From Paratinospora sagittata (Eukaryota > Streptophyta > Magnoliopsida > Ranunculales > Menispermaceae), in assembly GCA_035771175.1 (NCBI GenBank), contig CM069598.1, forward strand, positions 13,808,539 through 13,872,538: a stretch of DNA of 64,000 nt, given 5' to 3'. A program made the position numbers and the translations under genes. Shown here piece by piece: positions 45,931-57,049 of the stretch (positions are counted from its first letter, which is position 1; the number at the start of each line of letters is the position of its first letter). The notes under the pieces are model-generated. The model saw only the letters and a list, made by a program, of their open reading frames with translations. It was not told the DNA's origin and did no database searches.

Positions 45931-47690
45931 GTTTGGTATCAGAGCTTTAGGCTTCAGATCATGGGAAGTGTTACAACAAATTTTGAGAACCTTAGTATCA
46001 GTGAGTAGGTATCAAATCCTTATGAGATTAGGGGTCAACGTGAACTCGAGAAATATGTCAATTATAAACTTTATAACATGATATCGAGAAGGAAAGTACA
46101 GTGGGTCTAACAAACTCAAAGCTTTTAGGACATCGGTTAGAGACGAGAACTTGTTTGAAAATTGTTTGGTTAGAATCTGAGATCAGGATGAATCTTTTAT
46201 TCTTGGTTCCAAAGCGGTATGGGACGTGGAGGAATTTAAGGGTATTTGAGGAGTCTTGATCTTGGAGACTAGCAGGCCATGTTTGGTGAGTGACTAACAA
46301 CTCTGGACGAGCTTGTATCGCTACGTTCAACTAGTATGGGACAGCTTGAACATAGAGGATACCTGGGAAGCCTTAGTTGGTAGGACATTTGCGCATTGTT
46401 TGGGTGTATTGAAGTTTCTTTGTGGAAGCTTATATCACCGGGCTAGAGTGGTATGGGACACTTGAATACGGAGGGTATAAGTGAAAGCTTGGGAATTTTC
46501 TTTAGAAATCCCTGAATGGAAATGGGATAACATAGCAATGGATTTCGTCGGAGCTCTTCCTAGAAATCAGAAAGGTGAGGATAAGGTTTGGGTAATTGTG
46601 GATCGACTTACTAAAGTGGCACACTTCTTACCTATTAAATCCACAGATACGATTAGTAAACTGGGTGAGCTGTATGTGAAGGAGATTGTGAAGCTACATG
46701 GAGTACCCAAATCGATAGTGTCAGATAGAGATTCCTTATTCACATCTCAGTTCTGGCAGAGCTTACAGCGGGAATTGGGAACCAAATTAACCATGAGCAC
46801 CGCCTATCATCCTCAGACAGATGGTCAATCCGAAAGGGTTATTCAGATCTTAGAAGATATGTTGAGAGCTTGTGTACTGGATTTCAAGGGAAATTGGCGC
46901 AAATACTTACACCTAGCAAAATTTGGTTATAACAATAGTTACCAGGCAAGTATACAAATGGCTCCATATGAAGCTCTATATGGACGACCATGTAGGTCAC
47001 CACTGTGTTGGGCCGATTGGGAAGATAAAGTACTTACAGGACCTGATATGATAATGGAAATGAACGAAAAAGTGAAGTTGATCCAGCAAAGGCTAGTTAC
47101 TGCACAGAGTAGGCAGAAGAGCTACGCAGATAAGAGGCGCCGACCTCTAGAGTTCCAAAAAGGTGATAAGGTATTTCTGAGAATAAGCCCTCAAAAAGGC
47201 ATCATGAGGTTTGGTAAGAAAGGGAAGTTATCGCCTCGTTTCATCGGTCCGTTCAAGATCAGTGATCGAATTGGTGAGAATGCTTACAAACTAGAATTAC
47301 CAACTAGTTTATCCGCCATCCACAATGTGTTCCATGTGTCAATGTTGCGAAAATATGAACCAGATCCTTCCCACACCATCGATTGGAAAGACGTGAAAGA
47401 ACAAGCTGATGCCACCTATGAAAAAGGACCCTTACAAATCCTAGATTGGAAAGTTCATAGCTTGAGGACCAAAGACATTCCATTAGTTAAAGTATTGTGG
47501 AAGCATCATGGAGTTGAAGAAGCCACTTGGGAACCTGAAAGTGAAATGAAAGCCAAATACGCCGACTTATTCCAAAGACCACTCTAGGTTTCGAGATACA
47601 GCTGGTCAACAGTGGAACGAGCTGAACATCATCACGTAAGTAAGCTTATACTTTAATTTCGGGACGAAATTTCTTTTAAGACGGGAAGAT
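45931..47690 (+). other. Second internal region of the Gypsy array, deleted
   Basis: Same length and layout as 41412-43171, offset by 4519 bases. It has the same deletion junction, primer site and polypurine tract, so the deletion came before the duplication. Confidence 0.85.
46481..47587 (+). CDS. Gypsy integrase core with chromodomain, second copy
   Basis: The translation is identical over all 368 residues to the copy at 41962-43068, including the unusual LAKFGYNN. Identity over a full frame implies a recent duplication, or an assembly duplication. The catalytic residues and limits are the same as in the first copy. Confidence 0.85.
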   Translation: MKAWEFSLEIPEWKWDNIAMDFVGALPRNQKGEDKVWVIVDRLTKVAHFLPIKSTDTISKLGELYVKEIVKLHGVPKSIVSDRDSLFTSQFWQSLQRELGTKLTMSTAYHPQTDGQSERVIQILEDMLRACVLDFKGNWRKYLHLAKFGYNNSYQASIQMAPYEALYGRPCRSPLCWADWEDKVLTGPDMIMEMNEKVKLIQQRLVTAQSRQKSYADKRRRPLEFQKGDKVFLRISPQKGIMRFGKKGKLSPRFIGPFKISDRIGENAYKLELPTSLSAIHNVFHVSMLRKYEPDPSHTIDWKDVKEQADATYEKGPLQILDWKVHSLRTKDIPLVKVLWKHHGVEEATWEPESEMKAKYADLFQRPL

Positions 47691-50421
47691 TGTAATACCC
47701 AGAAAATCCATCCAAGAAACTCAAGAATCTGGACAAAAAAAAAAAAAAAAGGTTGCATCCAGAGAATTGAACAAAAAACAAAAATGAAAATTTGATCAAG
47801 CAAAAACACTCCTAAAGCTAAAGAAATTTAACGCTGAAACTAAAGAGGGAAAACAAATCCATCAAGGAATCTCGAAAACAAGATCCGGAAATTTCGCCGA
47901 CATGTCGCGGGGAATCTCGCCGAGATCTCGCCGAAATTTTCGGATCTCGCTCTCCTTAAACCCAAATCGCCGAAACCTTCGCATCTCGCTCTCTAAAACC
48001 AAACGTGCGACTCTCACCCGCTCGAAAACCTCTTCTCTTCTCTTCCTTCTCATCTTGCCGCTGCAACTCCTCCAGATCTCGCCGTCGCCGCCTTCCTCCC
48101 TCTTCTCCGCCACAGATCTCGCCTCTCTTCCCTCCTCCGCCACTGATCTTGCCGCACTCTGTCTTCTCTTCGCCGATCTTTCGCTCCCGATCTCTTGCTC
48201 ACGGTCTCTCACTCTCGATCTCTGCATTTCGCCCTCACTCTCTTCTTCTTCTTCTTCTTCTTCTTCTTCCTCTTCTCCTTCTCTTCTTCTCTTTTCCTCC
48301 CCTGTTTTTCTTCCCTTCCGCCTGCAACCACTTGACTTTTATTTTTTTTATTTTCTCTTTCTTTTTCTTTTCTCTCTTCCTCCCCTGTTTTGTTTTTCTT
48401 TAAACCAAATGTTATATTTTTTTTTAAAACAAACGATGCAACTATGTGTATTTATTTTATTTATTCATTTTTTTTCTTTCTTTCCTTTAAGCAACCACCA
48501 GGTGTATAATACATTTATGTGTATCATACATTTTTATTTATTTATTTTAAGCAACTCAAGTTTATTTTATTTTGTGTATTTATTTATTTTATGTATGATA
48601 TGTAATACATTTATATGTATCATATATATATATATATATATATGTATGTATTTTTACCAAGTGTTATTATTATTTTTTTTATTGCAACTCCAGTGATATT
48701 ATTTTTTTAAACATGACAATTCAAGTATTATCATTTTTTAAGCAACCAAAATATTGTATAATATATTTATATGTATATACATATATATCATACATACAAT
48801 ACATTATTATTATTATTATTTTTTAACATTGCAATTCAAGTATTATTAATTTTTAAGCAACCAAAATGTTATATATTATGTTTATATATATATATCATAC
48901 ATACAATACATTATTATTTTTTTAACCATTGCAACTCAATTATTTATTTTTTTAGCAATCAAGATGTTATATAATATATTTACATGTATCATACATTTTT
49001 TTTAACCAAGTGTTATTAATTTTTTTTAGCAACCAAAATGTCATATAATATATATATATATATACTTAGTTTAAACATCCAACCACTATATATATACATG
49101 TATATGTATATATCTCTACACTCATAATTGAGTAATTATATTAACAAACGTAATATACGTGTACAGGTTGAGTACTACGCGTGAGGAGGAATTTACGTGA
49201 TTTGGAAATTAGCGATTCAGGTAGGGATGATTCTAGGCCTTCATAATATTTTATTTGATATATAGATAGTAATGTTAAATTAATTAGGTTCATAGTATTA
49301 TTAGATTGCTTATGCATGCCTATTGTACATGATTATATGTATGCAATGTTGTGATTGTTTAACCATGATGATATGTGTGTTAACATGATTTTTATTCTGA
49401 TCAAATGATAATTAGATGCTTGAAATTCATGTGGTAGTTGAATTCATTTATAAATTATAATGTCTGATAATAAAATGTATGATTTGGAATATTGGCATAG
49501 TGAATGCGTGAACACTATTATAATTGATTTTGTAACATGATATCATGTGTAGTGGAGTTGAATGTATTTTATGAATGCACTTAATATCGTGCTTATACCG
49601 TACGTATGGCGTGACATCACTGAAGAACACGATTAAGATAATAATCACACATATGGGGCAGTTATTCTTAGGAATATCGCCAATGTTCCAATTTTTATTT
49701 TTGGGCTGTGCCACCCTGAGTTTGATTTTCTAACGGTACGTGATTTGGAACGTGATGAAATTATCGACTCAAACAATCTAATGTTGCAACGATTAATGTG
49801 TGAAACTTGTTTGTAATGTTATTGTGTATGTATCACAATAAAATATTGTGAATCGTTTAGATGACCCACTGGGCTTTCAAGCTCACCCCTATTTTTATAT
49901 GCAGGTGCTTAGGAGAATAAGATTGCGAGTTCGTGACATAGTGCAGAGTAGTAGGGGTGGGTTAATTAATTAGTATTATGAGACTGAATATTTTCATTTA
50001 ATCTTTAAGGGTTTATTATTTACATGAATTGTATTGATAATTGAAATTCAATGAATGTTATTATGATCAGTAAAAACCCTGTGATTTATTTCACGTGTGA
50101 ATGCCTTGGAATAGAATTCATTAATTCTATTTGATGATTGTATCTTAATGTTGTGTCCATAATGGATGGACAAGGGCAAGCACCCTCGTATGAAGATAAA
50201 GATTTTATGAGAAATTAAAGGTATTCGTTTATCTTAACTACTAAGTTGGTTGGAAGAATATAAACTCATAGTTTTACAAATTTTATTATTTATAAAATGG
50301 TTATGGGTTAAGATAGACGGATACGAGTAGCATCTCGATTTTCGGTGATATTTTATATAAAATGTAAATATTCATTGTTTTACAAAAAAAAAAAAATTGT
50401 CTTGAAAATCGGGGTGTTACA
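47691..50421 (+). repeat. Third LTR of the Gypsy array (2731 bp)
   Basis: Nearly identical to the middle LTR. The 28-base length difference lies in the TA run (about 48624-48643, against 44104-44152). One substitution was noticed near 50065 (ATGATCAG against ATGTTCAG). Ends at 50421 and is followed by the GTCGC target duplication. Confidence 0.88.
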
Positions 50422-50755
50422 GTCGCCGTCGTCTTGCTCCGTAGCCGTGCTGTCGCCGTCGTTGGCAGCCTCGCTCTCTTCTTGCTAGCGACGCCATCTA
50501 GTGCAAGATCTGATCGTGCTTGTTGCCATTCTCGATCACTAAACAAAGGTGCCATTTTTTATTTTTATTTTTTCATTTTCTTCTTCTTATTATAGGGTTC
50601 ATAACTCCGTGCTTGTTGCCATTCTCGATCTCGGTTTTTTTTTTTTAGTGCAGCCAATGATTGAGTCGAACAAAACTCGTGTGTCCCTTTGGTTTACCAA
50701 AGGGTGATTGGCATGATATTTTTGCTGTTTCGAATTGATCTTTTAGGGTTTTAGG
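50422..50755 (+). other. MULE 5' leader fragment between two Gypsy insertions
   Basis: Continues the sequence broken at 38534. GTCGCCGTCG repeats lead into CTAAACAAAG|GTGCC (about 50549), which looks like a splice donor after an untranslated exon, then T-rich intron-like sequence. It stops at TTAGG (50751-50755), the target duplication of the next insertion. Confidence 0.4.
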
Positions 50756-50795
50756 TGTAATACCCAGAAAAAAAGAGAGATGTCAAATAAGATCC

Positions 50796-50960
50796 GGAAA
50801 TTTCGCCGAGATCTCGCCGACATGTCGCCGGGAATCTCATCGAGATCTCGCCAACATGTCACCTGGAATCTCGCCGTGATCTCGCCGACATGTCGCCGGG
50901 AATCTCATCGAGATCTCGCCAACATGTCACCTGGAATCTCGCCGTGATCTCGCCGAAAAT
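50796..50960 (+). repeat. 62-bp tandem repeat in the composite's left arm
   Basis: GACATGTCGCCGGGAATCTCATCGAGATCTCGCC-like units occur twice in tandem (around 50818 and 50887), each followed by AACATGTCACCTGGAATCTC. Built from palindromic GAGATCTC and ACATGT words. It corresponds to the CTCGCC repeats in the other LTRs and is the source of length variation. Confidence 0.7.
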
Positions 50961-51498
50961 CCTTCGCGTCTCGCTCTCTCTAAAACCAAACGCACTCGTC
51001 TTCCTCTCGAAACCCTCTTATCGTCTCTCTTCCTTTCTTCTAGGGCACACCGCCGTCGCCGCTCTCTCCGCCACGGATCTCGCCGCCGCCGCCGCTCTCT
51101 TTCTTCTCTTCCCTTCTCATCTTGCCGCTGCAACTCCTCCAGATCTCGCCGCCGCCGCCCTCTCTTCTCTTTTCCGCCACTGCATTCGTCACTCGTCGCC
51201 GCTCTATCTTTCTTCCCTTCTCTGCATCGCCACTCTTGATCTCTCGCTCTCACTTCCGATCTCTCGCCTCGCCTCGCCTCCGATCTCTCAGTCTCTCGCT
51301 CTCTTCTCCTTCTCTCCTTCTTCTTCTCTTCGTCTCTTTTCTTTCCCCTCTTTCTCTCTCTCTCTCCCCTGTTTTTCTTCCTTCCGCCCTGCAACCCATT
51401 TGATTTTTATTTTTTATTTTCTTTTTCTTTTTCTTCTCTCTTCTTTCCCTGCAACTTATTTGATTTTTATTTTATTTTATTTTTCTTTTTCTTTTCTT

Positions 51499-51535
<37 letters not shown>

Positions 51536-51791
51536 TACATACAATATCACACATACAAGTGTATTTTATTATTTTCATTATTTTTGAGCAACCAAAATGT
51601 TGTATAATATATTTATATATATATCATACATACAATACATTTTTTTTTTAAACATTGCAATTCAAGTATTATTAATTTTTTTAAGCAACCAAAATATTAT
51701 AATATATATATATCATACATATAATACGTTATTATTATTATTTTTAAACATTGCAACTCAAGTGTTATTTTTTTTTAAGCAACCAAGATGT

Positions 51792-51839
<48 letters not shown>

Positions 51840-52318
51840 TACATACAATACCACATATAAGATGTTATATAATATATATATATATATATATATCATACAT
51901 ACAATACCACATATAATATATTAGATTATGGCATATCATATTTTACGTTTTTACTATCTAGATCATCATATTATATCAGGTGAAAGTTCATTAGCTAAGT
52001 TATATTATATGTATAATGTGACCACCACCATACAACATAGACATATATACACATTATATTAATATAATATAATACAAAACAAGTGATTAACGTGTGATTT
52101 ATGCGTGGATAGGTTGATAACACCCAATGTCGAGGAATCAATCTCAACACATTTGGAATTTAGCGATTCAGGTGGGAATGATTCTAGGCCTTCATAATAT
52201 TTTATTTAATATATAGATAGGAATGTTAAATTACTTAGGTCCATAGTATTATTAGATTGCTTATGCATGCCTATTGTACATGATTATATATATACAATGT
52301 TGTGATCTTGTTTGACAT

Positions 52319-52352
<34 letters not shown>

Positions 52353-52462
52353 CTGGGTATTACAATCTTCCCGCCTTAAAAGAAATTTCGTCCCGAAATT
52401 AAAGTATAAGCTTACTTACTTGATGATGTTCAACTCTTTCCACTGTTGACCAGTTGTATGTA

Positions 52463-52464
<2 letters not shown>

Positions 52465-52533
<69 letters not shown>
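52465..52533. repeat. Long TA microsatellite
   Basis: About 68 bases of alternating TA. Other TA runs in the LTR-derived parts lie at about 39506, 44104, 51506, 51800, 52614, 61410 and 61590. Length varies between otherwise matching LTR copies. Confidence 0.9.
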
Positions 52534-52537
<4 letters not shown>

Positions 52538-52611
52538 TATTATACAACATTTTGGTTGCTCAAAAATAATGAAAATAATAAAATACACTTGTATGTGTGA
52601 TATTGTATGTA

Positions 52612-52652
<41 letters not shown>

Positions 52653-53349
52653 CATTGTTAGTTGTTTAAAAGAAAAGAAAAGAAAAAGAAAAAGAAAATA
52701 AAATAAAAATCAAATGAGTTGCAGGGAAAGAAGAGAAAAGAAAATGACAAAGAAAATAAAAAATAAAAATCAAATGGGTTGTAGGGCGGAAGGAAGAAAA
52801 ACAGGGGAGAGAGAGAGAGTGAAAGAGGAGAAAGAAAAGAGAAGAAGAGAAGGAGAAGAAGAGAAGGAAAAGAGAGCGAGAGATCGGAGGCGAGGTGAGG
52901 CGAGAGATCGGAAGTGGAGCGAGAGATCGAGAGTGGCGATGCAGAGAAGGGAAGAAAGAGAGAGCGGCGACGAGTGACGAGTGCAGTAGCGGAGAAGAGA
53001 AGAGAGGGCGGCGGCAGCGAGATCTGGAGGAGTTGCAGCGGCAAGATGAGAAGGGAAGAGAAGAAAGAGAGCGGCGGCTGTGGCGAGATCCGTGGCAGAG
53101 AGAGCGGCGAGGCGGTGTGTGCTGGAAGAAAGGAAGAGAGAAGAGAAGAGGGTTTCGAGAGGAAGAAGAGTGCGTTTGGTTTTAGAGAGAGCGAGACGCG
53201 AAGGATTTTCGACGAGATCACGGCGAGATTCTAGGCGACATGTTGGCGAGATCTCGACGAGATTCCCGGCGACATGTCGGCGAGATCTCGGCGAGATTTC
53301 CGGATCTTGTTTGACATCTCTTTTTTTTTTTTCTGGGTATTACATTAGG

Positions 53350-54114
53350 GATGGAATTTTAGTTTTTTTACTTGTTTTTTGTTTATTCGGAGAAGGGAAA
53401 TTTGGAACGATTTAGGCAGCTGATCGATTAATTAGGGATGGTTATGATTTGTGAGTTTTTTTACTGCAATAGCATTTTTATGTAAACGTTAACAAGTGTG
53501 ATTTTGCAAGTGATTTTGGTTCTTTGGCTACATTGTTTTAGCTTGTGGTATGAAATGAATGGAGCCTTACTAAGGTGCAGGGAGGTATAATTGATTGGTC
53601 AATTTGGATGAAAATTCTACTGATTATCTATATGAATTTTAGTAGCTAGACGACTCCACTAGTGAATGGGAGAGTTTAGGTGGTCTAGTGTAGAAGCTTG
53701 CGTGTTTGAGCATGTCAATATGCTAGACGAAGGAAGATTTAATTTGTCGCTTCTAAATTGTGTGAAGGTCTTTGGATTTAGTGGTAATCGTTCGAATGTT
53801 GGTATTGGAGGAGGCTCAAGCCAAGAAGGTTACTCTAATAACCTTTATTTTATTTTTTTGAAACAAGAAATATGACTTGGGTCTATGATTATATTAATTT
53901 TATGCTTGAATTAGTAAAAACAATTGATTTATATACCCCAAATGGACTTAATTAAAACAAAAGTTGATGAGTTCAATTAAAACAAATGTGGATCATAGTC
54001 AACAAATTAGCCTTATTACATTTCCTTTTAATTGTTACTTTGTTGAAGTCATAGGCTTTAATTTCATATTTTGTTTGAAAGAATGACGATTGTATTTTGC
54101 TTATTCCCACACAG
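53350..54114 (+). other. MULE 5' region, probably intron
   Basis: Resumes host MULE sequence after the composite. T-rich and AT-rich, ending in TTATTCCCACACAG (AG at 54113-54114), a good 3' splice site directly before the transposase ATG. The ORF at 53666-53875 has no motifs. Confidence 0.45.
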
Positions 54115-56837
54115 ATGACAGATAGACTTGTTTCTATAATATGCTACAGTGGTGGTTCTGTAGTACATGGTTCGCGAGGTGCATCATACGATAGACCACC
54201 AGTAGGGCTTGTTAGAGTCCGATCAGGCATTGGTTTTGAAGAATTTTAAGGGGTTATTCGAGGTAAACTACGGATTTCAACGTGTGCAACGATAAATATC
54301 ACCTATAGATATCCTTTGCTTTTTGGCGAAAATGATTTCAATTATACGGTTCTTCCGATTAGCAATGAGGAAGAGCTAAGGATATTTTTTCCATGTTGCA
54401 AGAGGTCCCACCTCCTACTAATATGGAGGTGTATGTAGAAGTTGTTGGTGGAAATCCAACCCAAGGTCGTCAAACGGGTCATCGGCGAAGCCACATGAAT
54501 TTTGGCGGTCATAGTGCACGAAGATCAATGGAGCACATTGGTCCGAGTACAGCTTCACCTATTGATGCTACAATCGATCACATGACCAACGATTCTGAAG
54601 ATGCAAGCCCTTCAAATGTACATTTGTCGGATGATGACTTCAATTTTGAAGACGACGACAGTGATGAAAACACTGATGAGGATGATGGACATGAGATGGA
54701 TAATTTTGTTGATATTCGTGGTACTTTGTTGAGAGTAATTGAAAATGATGGGTCTATGTATGCATCGCCACTACGAGAAGATGGCAATGGCGTAAGCATT
54801 GAAGAAACAGAGTTACAAGACACTGAGTTGCATAGTATGGGTGATACACCACAACCTACCATAGCAAGTTTTGAGGCTTCATCACCGAATTTCATGGAAC
54901 TTAATCATGAAGCTATGGCCCCATTATTAGACAATCATGATAACATATCGATAGGGTGGAATAAGTCACAAGATCTTTGCGAATGACTCATATTTCCCTC
55001 AAAGGAAGACTTGCAACATAAAGTAAAACGATGTTGTATAGCCAAGCAATAAGAATATGTCGATTCAGAACCCAAATTTTGGTCAATTAGGTGTAAGAAA
55101 TGGAAAGATGGTTGTCAGTGGAGGCTACGGGCTTTGAAACACAAGAAATCGGGATTGTTTGAGATCACAAAATGCCCATTCCCACACACATGTATTTATG
55201 CCCAAATGTCGCAAGATCATAGACAATTGGATTTAAAGCTAATATATCGCGAAATTTTTGATATTGTAAAGCGAGATCCTTCAAGTTCTGTGTCGGCGCT
55301 ACATCAAGTAATTAAAAATAATTACAAATACGATGTGCATTACAAAAAAGTGTGGCATGCAAAAAAAAAGGTGATGAAAAATATATTTGGTGATTGGGAG
55401 AGATCATATAACCTACTCCCAAAATGGATGGATGCATTGAATACTAGTAATCCAGGTTCGCACATATTTGTAAATCACTACGAACCTGACAACAATGGGA
55501 TAGCCACATTTCATCGTTCTTTTTGGGCTTTTGGTCCATCAATTGAGGGTTTTAAGCATTGTAGGCCTATCATACAAATAGATGGTACACACTTATATGG
55601 AAAATACCACGGTAAGTTGCTCATCGCCACAGCAATCGATGCAACCAGTCATATATTCCCTCTCGCATTTGTTATTGTTCATCAAGAAAATACTGACAAC
55701 TGGGCATGGTTTCTAAGGATAGGGTGACTAACAGAGAAGGCATTTGCCTTGTCAATGATCGTCACCCTGGCATAATGAATGCAGTTAAAAGAGTAGAGAA
55801 TGGTTGGACCGAGCCGGAGGCATATCATAGGTTCTGTTTGAGGCATGTGGGTAGTAATTTCAATGATAAGTATCGGAACGAGAAGTTGAGAGATTTGGCC
55901 AAGGCAGCAGGGTCACAACAACAACCACGTAAGTTTGAGGCATTAATGAACGAACTAGAGCACCAGAAAGAGGGTTGCACAAGATGGTTTAATCCCATTT
56001 CCCTTTCTAGAGAGAGGTGAACAATGGCTTACGATGGTGGGGTGCAATATGGTTGGATGACTACGAATGTCGCTGGTTAGTCTATGCATTTACTTATTTG
56101 AATTCTCTGAGCTATTTTTTTATTGTCAATTATCGTCTGATTTGTTTCCTATTTTTTTTTCTTTAGAATGTTTCAATGGAGTATTGAAGGGGGCTCAATT
56201 TTATCCGGTCACAGCATTGGTTCAGTTGACGTTTTATAGATGTGTTGAGTGGTTTATCGTTAGACGACAAGAAATAGATGAAGCAATTAGTAATGGAGAA
56301 GTTTTCACAAAGTATGCGGTTGAGAAAATGAAAAATTGGGGGCTTAAGGCAGGGAACCACACTGTTACAATGATCAATCGACAGCTTGAGACATTTGAGG
56401 TTGTTACCAGTATACAAGATGTCCGCATGAACAAATGGGGAAACAAGCAGGTCGTTCGACTAAAAGATCGTTTCTACAGCTGCGGCAAATGGTAATGTTA
56501 TGGGATTCCTTGTTCACACGTCCAAGCAACGTGTCGTTATGCTTCGATCAATTGTGACTAATACATTGATCATTGGTACCTCCTCCAGCATTACTTTAAG
56601 TGTTACAAAGCTCAGTTTCATCCCATTCCGCACGAATCTTATTGGCCACAATGTACTATTCCATATACGGTGATACCTGATTCTGGTCATGTTCGCAAAT
56701 CTGGTCGACCGAGGTCGTCGCGCTTAAGAAATGAGATGGATATAAGGGAACCCTCGTCTAAGATTAGATGTGGACAATGTGGACAAGAAGGCCACAACAG
56801 GCGGAAGTGTCCAACCCTCCGTGATGGGGCTGCATAA
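54115..56837 (+). pseudogene. MULE transposase (mudrA-like), decayed
   Basis: N-terminal domain from ATG 54115: MTDRLVSIICYSGGSVVHG, an in-frame stop at 54247, and a frameshift near 54390 before MLQEVPPPTNMEVYVEVVGG. An acidic linker follows (DDSDENTDEDDGHE). The MuDR domain has FPSKEDLQHKVKRCC, CKKWKDGCQWRLRA and PHTCIYAQMSQDH. The MULE core has FWAFGPSIEGFKHCRPIIQI, DGTHLYGKYHGKLLIATAID, then LVNDRHPGIMNAVKR and YHRFCLRHVGSNFN. One intron at 56076-56166 is in phase. The SWIM finger CGKW-stop-CYGIPCSH and CCHC knuckle CGQCGQEGHNRRKC end it. Stops at 54984, 55049, 56493 and one near 56562, plus frameshifts near 55710 and 56000, show it is inactive. Intact relatives cut and paste Mutator-like elements. 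Confidence 0.9.
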
Positions 56838-57049
56838 GCTATTGTTTGCCCACATATATTTCATGTTTTCTACTTTTTCAGTATCCTGTATCTTTTGCAA
56901 TGTAATATGACACTTTGGGATAGACTTTGTCATGTACGAACTATTGTCTGATAATTATTATCTCATTTTTATCTTTTTCTAATATTTCTTTATCTACGTT
57001 TGATCCTAATATGTGCTAATTAAATGTAATGTTAGTTCATCTGCGTTGG
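56838..57049 (+). other. Spacer between the two MULE genes
   Basis: About 210 bases, AT-rich, between transposase stop and the plant-mobile-domain ATG. Same orientation. Too short for more than a 3' UTR and a compact promoter. Confidence 0.5.

Larger units (their letters stand above)
38535..50421 (+). mobile_element. Tandem Gypsy (Tekay-like chromovirus) array: LTR-internal-LTR-internal-LTR, TSD GTCGC
   Basis: Three LTRs (38535-41411, 43172-45930, 47691-50421) separated by two 1760-base internal regions (41412-43171 and 45931-47690). The whole array is flanked by GTCGC at 38530-38534 and 50422-50426, so the outer LTRs belong to one insertion. Each internal region starts with a Met-tRNA primer site and ends with a purine tract, but keeps only the end of pol (integrase core plus chromodomain). 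Gag, protease, reverse transcriptase and RNase H are missing from both. The second and third LTRs are more like each other than either is to the first. Confidence 0.9.
50756..53344. mobile_element. Inverted Gypsy composite with U3 ends at both termini, TSD TTAGG
   Basis: Left end TGTAATACCC (plus, 50756) and right end GGGTATTACA (53344) are both U3 ends of the same LTR family in opposite orientation. Flanks are TTAGG (50751-50755 and 53345-53349). Left arm 50756 to about 52306: first 1.55 kb of an LTR, plus strand. Then minus strand: an LTR start (about 52307-52362), a 95-base internal 3' end with the polypurine motif (52363-52458), and the first 0.9 kb of another LTR (52459-53344) cut at a TA repeat. 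So there are three U3 starts, one internal scrap and no coding capacity. CT-rich and GA-rich ORFs here are low-complexity artefacts. Confidence 0.8.

Noticed and set aside
50890..51504. CT-rich ORFs in the composite (also 52658-53221 and 52714-53415)
   Set aside because: Low-complexity LTR sequence in both orientations; not genes.
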